A DNA stretch of 64,000 nucleotides from Arthrobacter sp. ov118 (GTDB lineage: Bacteria; Actinomycetota; Actinomycetes; Actinomycetales; Micrococcaceae): NCBI RefSeq assembly GCF_900116495.1, contig NZ_FPAY01000001.1, positions 62,001 to 126,000 on the forward strand, given 5' to 3'. The notes below the pieces were generated by a model. It did no database searches, had not been told where the DNA came from, and was given only the letters and a program-made list of their open reading frames with translations. This document shows, piece after piece, positions 8,133 through 17,500 of this stretch; positions within the stretch are counted from its first letter, which is position 1, and the number at the start of each line of letters is the position of its first letter. Both the position numbers and the translations under genes were made by a program.

Positions 8133-9422
8133 TCATGCCTTGCCGATGACCCGGTACTGGACGCCGTCCCACGCCTCAGGGCTGCTTACCCTGCGGCCGT
8201 CGATGAACACCCGGACGCCCGGGAGGTCCTGCGGTCCCAGCGTGCGGTACTCAGCATGGTCTGCCTGGACCACGGCCGCGTCCGCGGGCTCCCCCAGGTG
8301 GTAGGGCTGGAAGCCCAGCTTCTGGAGTTCCTCGTCGGTGTACAGCGGGTCATGGACCAGCGCGGCCGCGCCGCGCAGTTCGAGTGCCTTGACGGCGTCG
8401 AAGACACCGGAAAAGGCCGTTTCCTTGACGCCGCCGCGGTACGCAGCGCCGAGAACCACCACACGGGCGTCTGTCAGGTCGCCATAGGCTCCCTCGAGCA
8501 GGCCGATGGTGTAGGCGGGCATGTCGGCGTTGGCCGCGCGGGCCGCGCGCACCACCGTGGCCTCCGGATCGTTCCAGAGGTACAGCCGCGGATAAACGGG
8601 GATGCAATGTCCGCCGACGGCGATTCCCGGTGTGTGGATGTGGCTGTAGGGCTGGGAGTTGGCGGCCTCGATGACCTGGTAGATGTCGATGCCCGCAGTG
8701 GCGGCATAGCGGGCAAACTGATTGGCGAGCCCAATGTTCACGTCGCGGTAGGTGGTCTCCGCCAGTTTCGCCATCTCCGATGCCTCCGCGGATCCCAGGT
8801 CCCAGACGCCATTCGGGCGGACCAGATCAGTCCGCTCGTCGAAGTCCAGCACGGCCTGATAAAACTCGACTGCTTGGGCTGCCCCTTCTTCCGAAAGGCC
8901 GCCTACCAGCTTCGGGTATTTGCGCAGGTCCTCGAACACCCGGCCGGTGAGCACGCGCTCGGGAGAGAACACAAGGTGGAAGTCCTTGCCCTCTACCAGG
9001 CCCGAGGCGGCTTCCAGGGCCGGTTTCCACCGGGTCCGGGTGGTGCCGACGGGAAGGGTGGTCTCGTAGGACACCAGGGTGCCAGGGGTCAGGTGCTTCG
9101 CCAGTTCGGCGGTCGCCGCGTCCATCCAGCCGAAATCAGGATTCGCCTCGGCGTCCACAAACAGCGGCACGACGAGAACTACAGCGTCCGCTTCGGGGAC
9201 CGCGTCCGCGTATTCGGTCGTCGCCCGGAGCTTCCCTGCCGGCACCAGCTCGGAAAGTTTTTCCTGCAGCCTGGCTTCGCCGGGGAAGGGTTCAATTCCG
9301 GCGTTGATGAGGTCGACAACCTGCCGGTTAACGTCGACGCCGACGACCTCATGGCCCTTGGACGCGAACTGGACGGCCAAGGGCAGGCCGATCTTACCCA
9401 ACGCAATTACAGCAATCTTCAC
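8133..9422 (-). CDS. wbpA: UDP-GlcNAc 6-dehydrogenase, WbpA-like nucleotide-sugar dehydrogenase
   Basis: 429 aa UDP-glucose/GDP-mannose dehydrogenase superfamily. The N-terminal NAD site is IALGKIGLPLA (6-16) with the following VDVN; the catalytic cysteine is Cys273 in GGHCIPVYP. The C-terminal UDP-binding domain contains LGAAYRGGVKETAFS. The two-step oxidation of C6 converts UDP-GlcNAc to UDP-GlcNAcA, the first step of the WbpA-B-E-D-I route. It is the first gene of the minus-strand biosynthetic run, 46 bp upstream of the acetyltransferase. UDP-ManNAc dehydrogenase (WecC) is the alternative reading. Context with WbpB/D/E favours WbpA. Confidence 0.86.
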   Translation of the reverse strand: MKIAVIALGKIGLPLAVQFASKGHEVVGVDVNRQVVDLINAGIEPFPGEARLQEKLSELVPAGKLRATTEYADAVPEADAVVLVVPLFVDAEANPDFGWMDAATAELAKHLTPGTLVSYETTLPVGTTRTRWKPALEAASGLVEGKDFHLVFSPERVLTGRVFEDLRKYPKLVGGLSEEGAAQAVEFYQAVLDFDERTDLVRPNGVWDLGSAEASEMAKLAETTYRDVNIGLANQFARYAATAGIDIYQVIEAANSQPYSHIHTPGIAVGGHCIPVYPRLYLWNDPEATVVRAARAANADMPAYTIGLLEGAYGDLTDARVVVLGAAYRGGVKETAFSGVFDAVKALELRGAAALVHDPLYTDEELQKLGFQPYHLGEPADAAVVQADHAEYRTLGPQDLPGVRVFIDGRRVSSPEAWDGVQYRVIGKA

Positions 9423-9522
9423 GATTTTCGTGCCTTTTCTCTCATGCCTGATGGCGGGGCCGAAGGACCAGTATCCACACTAGCGGCTGCCGCACCGCGA
9501 GGGCCGCGGCGGGGTCTGCCGA

Positions 9523-10248
9523 CTAGTTGCGGAGCCTGCTTACCGCCTCGCTGATCGGCCCGTCAAACAATACATTTCCGTGCTCAAGCAGGACACCGCG
9601 GGCACAGATCCGGGAGACCAGGTCCAGATCGTGGCTGACGACCACGAGGGTCTTGCCACGCTCTGCCAGTTCCTGAATCTTAGCTATGCACTTGCGCTGG
9701 AACGGCTCATCTCCGACGGCGAGAATTTCGTCGATCAGAAACACCTCGGGGTCGGTGTGTACTGCTACGGAGAAAGCCAGGCGCAGGTACATGCCGGATG
9801 AATAGAACTTGACCTCGGTGTCGATGAATTCGCCGATCTCGGAGAATTCCACGATCGCGTCGAACCGCTCATTGATCTGCTTCTCCGTCATCCCCAGGAT
9901 CGCTCCATTGAGGTACACGTTGTCGCGGCCGGACAGGTCAGGATGAAAGCCCGCCCCGACTTCGATCAGGCCTGCCACGCGGCCGCGGGTGTACACACTT
10001 CCCGAATCGGGAAGCATGACGCCGGAGATGTGCTTGAGCAGGGTGGACTTGCCGGATCCGTTGAGGCCCAGCAGGGCCACGGTCTCCCCCGTCTCGACCA
10101 TCAGGGAGACGTCCTTCAGGGCATGGAACTTCTTGGAAAGATCTCCCTTGCGGCCCTTGACCAGCCACACAACCGCCTCCTTGATGGAACGGGTGTGCCG
10201 GAGCACGAACTCCTTGCTGATGCTGGAAACTTCGATCGCGTTCGCCAT
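9523..10248 (-). CDS. wzt: Polysaccharide/teichoic acid ABC exporter, ATP-binding subunit (Wzt/TagH-like)
   Basis: 241 aa cytoplasmic ATPase. Walker A is GLNGSGKST at 61-69, the signature is the YSSGM form used by polysaccharide exporters instead of LSGGQ, and Walker B is VFLIDEILAVGD. The protein ends after the nucleotide-binding fold. It has no C-terminal carbohydrate-recognition domain as in O9a-type Wzt, so chain-end recognition is not expected. It follows its permease with a TAAATG junction, preceded by AGGAG, so the two are co-translated. It probably powers flipping of lipid-linked galactan or a related wall polymer. Confidence 0.88.
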   Translation of the reverse strand: MANAIEVSSISKEFVLRHTRSIKEAVVWLVKGRKGDLSKKFHALKDVSLMVETGETVALLGLNGSGKSTLLKHISGVMLPDSGSVYTRGRVAGLIEVGAGFHPDLSGRDNVYLNGAILGMTEKQINERFDAIVEFSEIGEFIDTEVKFYSSGMYLRLAFSVAVHTDPEVFLIDEILAVGDEPFQRKCIAKIQELAERGKTLVVVSHDLDLVSRICARGVLLEHGNVLFDGPISEAVSRLRN

Positions 10249-11130
10249 TTACAGCTCCTGGGCGAAGCGGCCCTCAAGCCGCCGGAAAGTTAGTTGCCCC
10301 AATGCCAGGACCACGAGGGAAATGGCGAGTCCGATCGGCAGCCACAGGCTGAACAGGTTCGGCGGCATCGCGGCAGAGCCGTCAGTTGTGGGGTACCAGA
10401 AGGCGTAATGGAACAACTCGACGCCCACCGTGATGGGGTTGGCCTGGTAAACGGCGAAGAATGCCGGGCCCAGCTTTGACTCCACCATCGTCCACGAGTA
10501 CATGACGGGCGAGGCCCAGGTCGCCACCATCAGCAGCATGTCCACGAGATTTTCCGAATCACGGAAATATACGTTGGCGGCACCGAACAACAGCCCGAGT
10601 CCGGTGGCCAGGAAACCCACGATGGCGAATCCGCCGACCGCGGCCAACAGCTGGAACACGTCCGGATGCCACCCCGCGAAGAGGCAACCGATCACGAGGA
10701 CAACGAGCTGGGGGAAGAAATGGACCGCCGACACCCAGACCGACGCCACCGGAAACAGCTCCCGGGGAAGATAGATCTTCTTGATCAGGTTGCCGTTATT
10801 GACGATTGACCGTGCGGCGTTCCCGAGGGCTTCGGAGAAGAAGTTGATCAGCACGATTCCGGAGAAGAGATACACGGCATAGTTCGAGAGGCCGTCCGGG
10901 TTTTTTGCGCTGCGTTCGAGGCCGAGAAAGACTCCCAGGGCCACGTAGAACACGACAAACTGCACACCGGGCTTCACATAGGACCAGAGCAGGCCCAGCA
11001 CGGATCCTCGGTAGCGGACTTTCAGCTCCTTGCGGACCAGCAGTTTCAGCAGAAAACTGGACTGGCGGAGATCCCGAAATCCACCACCGAGGCCCGGGCG
11101 GGTCAATTCCCCGGAAATCGTGGTTGTCAC
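10249..11130 (-). CDS. wzm: Polysaccharide/teichoic acid ABC exporter, permease (Wzm/TagG-like)
   Basis: 293 aa ABC-2 type permease with six hydrophobic segments in the second to last thirds. The N-terminal amphipathic region is followed by the family block KVRYRGSVLGLLWSYVKPG at about 36-55. The start is GTG at 11130, one base after the stop of the galactofuranosyltransferase gene; the stop abuts the ATPase start. The pair is the export machine for a polymer completed in the cytoplasm, as in mycobacterial Rv3783/Rv3781. The neighbours GlfT2 and Glf point to a galactofuranose polymer as substrate. Confidence 0.88.
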   Translation of the reverse strand: MTTTISGELTRPGLGGGFRDLRQSSFLLKLLVRKELKVRYRGSVLGLLWSYVKPGVQFVVFYVALGVFLGLERSAKNPDGLSNYAVYLFSGIVLINFFSEALGNAARSIVNNGNLIKKIYLPRELFPVASVWVSAVHFFPQLVVLVIGCLFAGWHPDVFQLLAAVGGFAIVGFLATGLGLLFGAANVYFRDSENLVDMLLMVATWASPVMYSWTMVESKLGPAFFAVYQANPITVGVELFHYAFWYPTTDGSAAMPPNLFSLWLPIGLAISLVVLALGQLTFRRLEGRFAQEL

Positions 11131-11131
11131 G

Positions 11132-13129
11132 CTACTTCACTTCGCTCTGGGTGTGCTCTTCGAAAATCTTCTTCCAGGAATCCAGGGACGTGAGCTCCGG
11201 CAGCGCCGCCTTGTACTGCTTGCTCAGCGACTTCCAGTCCTTGAGCAGGGCGGCGTGCAGCCGGCTGCTCTCGGTGAGCATTTCCCGCACGCGCTTGGGG
11301 TCCCGCCGGTACCACGAGGCACCCGTACCTTCGGCGTTGGAGACGATGGCGCTGTCGAACTGCGCGATCCTCCACCAGCGGTTGTCCTGATGCGCAATGT
11401 TGGTCTGCGGACGTTCCGCACTCGTCTTGGTGACCGGGCGGAAGAGCTGGCGTGCAACCGTCTTGGCGGCCCAGGGCAGGAGGGTGACCTTGGACGGCTG
11501 CGACACGCCGTGGCCGTGGCGCGGCGGCTTGGCCATCTTCGGCGTCGGGAATTCGTCGGCATTGGCCCGGAAAATGGAGTCAGAGTAGCCGGACATCATC
11601 TTCCGGATCTCGGGCAGTTTCGTGGGAAGCAGCTCCGCCAAACCGGACGGGCCCTTGAGGACATCCTCGAGCGCCCAGCCGCGGCCGTGCGCGGTCGCGT
11701 ACTGCATTGACACAAGGTGCTTGATGTCCGCATACTGCGATTCGCGCACCACGCGGCCGCCGAATTCGTAGGGGCTGTGGAGCAGGGCCGCCGTGATCCG
11801 GTTGCGGGCGTGGAAGTAAGCCTGCCAGCCGACCAGGTCGTCCTTGTCGATCCAGGACACATGCCACACGGCCGAACCCGGCAAGGAGACTGTCGGGAAG
11901 CCGTGCGCCTTGGCGCGCAGCCCGTACTCCGAGTCGTCCCACTTGATGAAGAGTGGCAGCGAAAGGCCGATCTCCCGGATAACCGCGGTCGGGATCAGGC
12001 ACATCCACCAGCCGTTGTAGTCCACGTCGCAGCGGCGGTGCAGCCAGGAGGTCTGGCGCAGGTTGGAGGACAGGAAATCGTGCCCCAGGACCATATCCTC
12101 GCTGGGCAAGGACGGCTGGAAGCGGTAAGGGTTGACCACCTCGCCGAACGTGTGCAGGACCGTCCGGTTGTAGAGATCGAACATGTGGCCGCCGACAATC
12201 GTAGGCGACTTGCAGCGGTCCGCGAAGGTGAGCAGGCGGATGATGCTCTCCGGCTCAACCACGATGTCGTCGTCCATCAGCAGGACGTAGTCACTGCCGT
12301 TTTCGACGGCCTCGAACATGCCCCGGGCAAAGCCGCCGGATCCGCCGAGGTTTGACTGGTTGATGATGCGCAGCTTGCCGCCAAGCGAATCCCGGACGTC
12401 AGAGAAACCGTCTGCGTCCTCGACCTTTTGGGTGCCCTGGTCGACCAGCAGGATTTCCTGGACATGCTTCAGGGCATCGGGGTTCTCGGCAAGCAGCCGG
12501 AGGTTGTTCAGGCAGAAGTCGGTCTTGTTCAGTGTCGTGATCTGCAAAGTGACTGAACCGGGGGTGCTGTCAACAGCGACGCCCTGCCACTCGGCGTCGA
12601 CCATCACCAGCGGTTCGGAGCCTGCCACAAGGTCAAACCAGTACCAGCCGCCGTCGCCGAAGGGAGCCAGGGACAGCTCAAAGGTGTTCTCCGCCGTACC
12701 CTCCACACGCCGCGTGTCGACGCGCTGCAGGGACCCGCGGGCGTTCGACTTATAGACGATGACGGATCCTGCGCCCTCGGTGCGCACCTGCAGCCGGACA
12801 GAGTCCACAGTCGTCCACCGGCGCCAGTAACTGGCCGGGAAGGCGTTGAAATAGCTGCCGAATGAAACGCGTTCCCCGGACCTGACCTTGGTGGAGCTTC
12901 GGGACAGGAAGTCCTCAACGTGGGCTTCCTTGGTGGTGCTGCTGAAGGTCTGCGGCTTGGCCCTTTTTCCGTCGCGGTCACCGACCGTGGGCAGCTGGAT
13001 GCCGGTCGCGGTGCCCATGTCCATATACAGGGGAACCGTGTCCATCTGGCTGGCACTGGGCAGGATGACCCGCTGCAGGGTGTCCCACTGCTGGGCGGAC
13101 TCTACCTGGGTGTCTGTTGCAACGCTCAT
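11132..13129 (-). CDS. glfT2: GlfT2-like polymerising galactofuranosyltransferase
   Basis: 665 aa, about the length of mycobacterial GlfT2 (637 aa). An N-terminal beta-sandwich (about 1-190) precedes a GT2 GT-A domain with the metal triad Asp286-Asp287-Asp288 (MDDDIV), then WDDSE at 397-401, supplying the catalytic aspartate, and a later HVSW. The C-terminal helical extension is also typical. The enzyme adds galactofuranose from UDP-Galf to a lipid-linked galactan in the cytoplasm. It overlaps the mutase gene by ATGA and precedes the exporter genes. This forms a compact synthesis-and-export unit. Confidence 0.9.
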   Translation of the reverse strand: MSVATDTQVESAQQWDTLQRVILPSASQMDTVPLYMDMGTATGIQLPTVGDRDGKRAKPQTFSSTTKEAHVEDFLSRSSTKVRSGERVSFGSYFNAFPASYWRRWTTVDSVRLQVRTEGAGSVIVYKSNARGSLQRVDTRRVEGTAENTFELSLAPFGDGGWYWFDLVAGSEPLVMVDAEWQGVAVDSTPGSVTLQITTLNKTDFCLNNLRLLAENPDALKHVQEILLVDQGTQKVEDADGFSDVRDSLGGKLRIINQSNLGGSGGFARGMFEAVENGSDYVLLMDDDIVVEPESIIRLLTFADRCKSPTIVGGHMFDLYNRTVLHTFGEVVNPYRFQPSLPSEDMVLGHDFLSSNLRQTSWLHRRCDVDYNGWWMCLIPTAVIREIGLSLPLFIKWDDSEYGLRAKAHGFPTVSLPGSAVWHVSWIDKDDLVGWQAYFHARNRITAALLHSPYEFGGRVVRESQYADIKHLVSMQYATAHGRGWALEDVLKGPSGLAELLPTKLPEIRKMMSGYSDSIFRANADEFPTPKMAKPPRHGHGVSQPSKVTLLPWAAKTVARQLFRPVTKTSAERPQTNIAHQDNRWWRIAQFDSAIVSNAEGTGASWYRRDPKRVREMLTESSRLHAALLKDWKSLSKQYKAALPELTSLDSWKKIFEEHTQSEVK

Positions 13130-14313
13130 GCGTCCACTCCTCCGCTTTCAATCGTGGCGCCAGCCTCGAAATGCGGGCGGATCTTGTTCTCGAACATGGT
13201 CAGGGCCGAGCCGATCGCCATGTGCATGTCCAGGTATTTGTAGGTGCCCAGGCGTCCGCCAAAGAGGACGTCCTTCTCGGCTGCCGCGAGGTCCCGGTAC
13301 TTGAGCAGGCGTTCGCGGTCAGTGGGCGTGTTGATCGGGTAGTAGGGTTCGTCACCCTTCTCGGCGGCACGGGAAAACTCGCGCATGATGACGGTCTTCT
13401 CCGTCTGGTAGTCGCGCTCCGGGTGGAAATGGCGGGGCTCGATAATGCGGGTGTACGCGACGTCCTCGTCGTTGTAGTTCACCACGGACGTGCCCTGGAA
13501 GTCTCCGACGTCGAGCACCTCTTCTTCGAAGTCGATGGTGCGCCAGGACAGATCGCCTTCGGCGTAGTCGAAGTAGCGGTCAACGGGTCCGGTGTAAACG
13601 ACCGGGATGCTGCCGACGACCTTGCCCTTGCTGTACTCGTGGGAGTCATCGAAGAAGTCCGTGTTGAGCCGGACCTCAATGTTGGGGTGTTCGGCCATCT
13701 TTTCAATCCACGCCGTGTAGCCGTTGGTCGGCAGGCCCTCGTACTTGTCGTTGAAGTACCGGTTGTCGTAGTTGTAGCGCACTGGAAGCCGGGAAATGAT
13801 GCCAGCGGGCAGGTCCTTCGGATCCGTCTGCCACTGCTTGCCGGTGTAGTGCTTGATGAACGCCTCGTAGAGCGGCCGGCCGATCAGCTGGATGCCCTTG
13901 TCGTTCAGGTTCTGCGGATCGGTGCCCGCGAGTTCGCCGGCTTGTTCCTTGATCAGTTCCTGTGCCTGCCCGGGGGTGAGGTTGGCCCGGAAGAACTGGT
14001 TGATCGTGGCCAGGTTGATGGGCAGAGAGTAGACCTCGCCCTTGTGCACGCCGTAGACCTTGTGGACGTAGTTCGTGAAGGTCGTGAATCGGTTCACGTA
14101 CTCCCAAACACGGTCGTTTGACGTGTGGAAGAGGTGGGCACCGTAGCGGTGCACCTCGATGCCCGTCTGCTCTTCCTTTTCACTGTAGGCGTTGCCGCCG
14201 ATGTGGTGGCGGCGGTCGATGACGACCACCTTCAAGCCCAGCTCAGTGGCGGCCTGTTCTGCGATGGTCAGGCCGAAAAAGCCCGACCCTACGATGACGA
14301 GGTCAGCGGTCAC
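13126..14313 (-). CDS. glf: UDP-galactopyranose mutase
   Basis: 395 aa flavoprotein interconverting UDP-Galp and UDP-Galf. The FAD Rossmann motif GSGFFG is near the N-terminus, followed by the acidic strand end VVIDRR and the HIGGNAY block; FHTSND and QLIGRPLYEAFIKHYTGKQW are recognisable later. The open frame extends 61 codons further upstream, but GTG at 14313 opens the Rossmann strand (VTADLVIVGSG) and has AGGAG upstream at good spacing. It is the first gene of the minus-strand glf-glfT2-wzm-wzt run and supplies the donor for the next gene. Confidence 0.92.
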   Translation of the reverse strand: MTADLVIVGSGFFGLTIAEQAATELGLKVVVIDRRHHIGGNAYSEKEEQTGIEVHRYGAHLFHTSNDRVWEYVNRFTTFTNYVHKVYGVHKGEVYSLPINLATINQFFRANLTPGQAQELIKEQAGELAGTDPQNLNDKGIQLIGRPLYEAFIKHYTGKQWQTDPKDLPAGIISRLPVRYNYDNRYFNDKYEGLPTNGYTAWIEKMAEHPNIEVRLNTDFFDDSHEYSKGKVVGSIPVVYTGPVDRYFDYAEGDLSWRTIDFEEEVLDVGDFQGTSVVNYNDEDVAYTRIIEPRHFHPERDYQTEKTVIMREFSRAAEKGDEPYYPINTPTDRERLLKYRDLAAAEKDVLFGGRLGTYKYLDMHMAIGSALTMFENKIRPHFEAGATIESGGVDA

Positions 14314-14571
14314 AAACTCTCCTGGTTCGAATGCGGGCAGCCCAATGTGGTGCATTGTCTGCTGGTCTAGCCTACCTGAGACGGGACGGGTACAAGCGAA
14401 TCGCGGTCCGCCCCACCATCGGACGCCATGGCAATTACCGACCCGGGGACTGCGCATGCCGGGGGCGGCCACGTCGCTCCGACGCGCTTTCCACATGGCA
14501 CAATTTCCCGGCCCAACCGGGCCGACGCATCCCTAACGTGGAACCCGGGCACACGGGAAAGGACGCCCCCG
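14314..14571. promoter_or_regulatory. Divergent intergenic region between glf and the FtsK/FHA gene
   Basis: 258 bp between the divergent starts. It must hold promoters for the wall-polysaccharide operon (minus) and the FHA/FtsK gene (plus). I cannot point to a convincing -35/-10 pair. The plus-strand end carries AAAGGA about 10 bp before ATG at 14572. Confidence 0.4.
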
Positions 14572-17500
14572 ATGATCTTCCACTGCACCCTCGTCGCTGG
14601 CCCTCTAGGGCAGGGCACCCTAGGGCCAGGTTCGACGCCGGGCGGCCGGCTCATCGAGCTGGCCACCGAGGTGCCGGACGCGTGCCCGGGAGCAGACCTG
14701 GAAGCCGCCATCGCCCGGTGCTACGGGACGGGCCACCTGTTCGTCCGGGGCGCCCGGGTCGCCGCCATGACGGTCGGCGCCGCTCCCCTGGTCCACGGCG
14801 CTGTGCTCGTTGAGAATTCTGTGCTTGGTGACGGTTCTGCGCTTGGTAGCGCTTCCGGGGTAACTTCGCGGTCCGGGCCCGGCAGCGCGGAGACTGCCAC
14901 GTTGTTGTTGGCCGTTCACGGCGGCCCGGGCGCGGGAACCCTCGTCGCGTTGCGGCGGGGCCGGTTCCGGATCGGGCGCGGCGGAGCCGGGATCGTGATC
15001 CCGGATCCCGCACTCTCCCGTGAGCATGCGCAACTGGACGTATCGGACGCGGACGTCACGATCGCGGACCTCGGCAGTGCGAACGGAACCAGCGTCGACG
15101 CCCGGATGGTACGCACGGTCCCGGTGACCACGGCGTCATGGATCCGTTGCGGGGACTCCACCATGTCACTCCGGCTCGGCACGCCGGCCATGCCGGATGT
15201 TGCCGAGCCGGTGACAGCGCGGGCAGGTTCCAGCGTCGCCGAGCCGCTGGTTGTCCGCAGCACCGCCGCCCCAAGCCACCGGGCCGCCGTGGCCGTGGCC
15301 GCGGTGTTGCCGATCCTGGTCGGCGTCGGCCTCGCGCTCCTCACCGGCACGTGGATGTTCCTGGCCTTCACCGCCGTTTCGGCCGTGTCCGTGCTCGTGC
15401 CGCTCTTGACTGGCCGCCGTCAGCGCCGCGAGCTTGCCGCCGCCATCGCGGGGGCTGCCCTGCAGGACCTGGAACGACGCCGGCAGGCCGCTCCCTCGGC
15501 CGCGGACCTGGTGCTCAGCCTCGCAGCCGGCTCGCCCGCGCCAGAGGCTACAGGTCATGGGGAGCCGCGGGAAATCTGGCTCCGGCTCGGGCTGGCGGAC
15601 CAGCGGGCCAATATCCGGCTGGACCCGCCCGACCCCGGCTTCCTGCCTCCCCCGCTCGGCCAGGTCCCGGTGACCTTGGATCCGGCGTCGGCGGTGGTGA
15701 CCGTCCACGGCCCCGCATCCGCGGCAGTCGGTCTGGTTCGCTCCTTCATCCTGCAACTGGCCGCCTTTCCGCTCACCGGCAGCACCGGCCTGCTGGTGCA
15801 CGGCCCGGTGGACACCGTGCCGCTGGCCGCGCGTTTCCTGCCCGGCGTGACGCTCTCCGCCGATGAGGCCACCACGGCAGGGCTGTTGGCCGCGGGGCCC
15901 GGCGGAACAGCCGACTGCGGGATCCTCATCCTGTGGGCCGCTCCCGAGCGGTCGGGGGCGGCCGCCGGAGCGGAAGCCGCGGCTGCCGTGCCGGCCCTGC
16001 GGTCCCTGGCCACAGCCCACGGGTGGCGGGTCATTGAATGCTCCCCTGAGCCGCACCCCCGGCCTCCGCAAACTCACCCGGGCATTGTCCTTGGCAGGCG
16101 CGCAGCCCTCGTCAGAGCCGGGGCGCCGCCCCTGGAGTTTGTCCCGGACCTGGTCCCGCCGGCGGTCTTTGACCGCTTCTGCCGCGGATTCCAGGGCGGC
16201 GGGCGCACCCTGGCGGTTCCCCGGCCGGCCATCCCGCGCCGCTGCAGCCTGGCCGATGTCCTGCCCCTCGGGCCCCTGGACATCTCCCGGCGCTGGTCCC
16301 GGTCCGGTCCCGCGGCCGGATTGGGTGTGGCGGTTGGGGCGGGCAGTTCGGGTTCCGTGTATCTCGATCTGCGGGCGGACGGTCCGCACTTCCTGGTTGC
16401 CGGGACCACGGGTTCCGGCAAATCGGAGTTCCTGCGGACTCTCGCCGGCGGTCTCGCGGCCAGCCATCCTCCGGACCGCGTCAACCTGCTTTTCATAGAT
16501 TTCAAGGGCGGCTCGGGCCTGGGCCCGCTGACCGGTCTCCCGCACTGCGTGGGGATGCTCACGGATCTGGGCGCAGCGGAAGTGGACCGCACCCTCGTTT
16601 CGTTGCGAGCGGAAGTGCGGCGGCGGGAGGAGTTGCTGGCCCGGGCGGGTGTCCCGGACCTCGCGGGCTACGAAGCGTCCCCGGCCCCGGGCCCGCCGGT
16701 GCCGTATCTGGTCATTGTCATTGACGAGTTCAGGATCCTGGTGGACGAAGCTCCGGCCGCGCTCGCCGAGCTCATGAGGATTGCCGCCATCGGCCGGTCG
16801 CTGGGCATCCATCTCATCATGGCTACCCAGCGCCCGCAGGGAGCCGTGAACGCCGACATCCGGGCCAACGTCACCACCTGCATCGCCCTCCGCGTCCAGA
16901 CCGGCCCCGAATCAGTGGACATCATGGGCTCCGGGCTGGCGGCGGCCATCCCTATCGCACGCCCGGGGCGCGCGTTTCTAGTCCGCGGCAGCCAGGCCCC
17001 GGAGGAATTCCAGACGGCCACGCTCGCTCCCGGGACCACCATGTGGACGACGGGTGCCGTCACCGTGCGCACCGTCGCGGACGCCCTGACCCGGCCGAAC
17101 GCCGCAGCCGGCGCCGGGGCGGCCGGTGCCACGACCGGTGACTCCCCCGGTGGCCAGGATCACGCCTGCAGCGCCGCGCCCGCTCGGGCACAGGGACCGG
17201 GGTCACTCATCGACGTCGTTGCCGGCCTGTGGCACAAAAGCGGCGGCCGGCCTCTCCGCCGCCCGGTCGCGGACCCCCTGCCGGCGCTATTGCAGCCATT
17301 GGACCCCGCGCCCCACGACCCGGACACTGCCCCAGACACTGACCCGGGCACTGACCCCGGCCTGGTCCGGCTGGGGCGGGTGGACCTGCCCGAACTCCAA
17401 CGCGTCACCGAACTTGTCTGGAACTCCGCCGCGCACGGGCATCTGGGCCTGATCGGCACCGGCGCCGGCGGCCGCGACACGGCCGTGGCGCTCACCGTCA

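Noticed and set aside
15166..16812. 548-aa minus-strand frame inside the FHA/FtsK gene
   Set aside because: High-GC antisense shadow: Gln/Gly/Arg-rich, no family motif, and the plus strand has complete FHA and FtsK domains.
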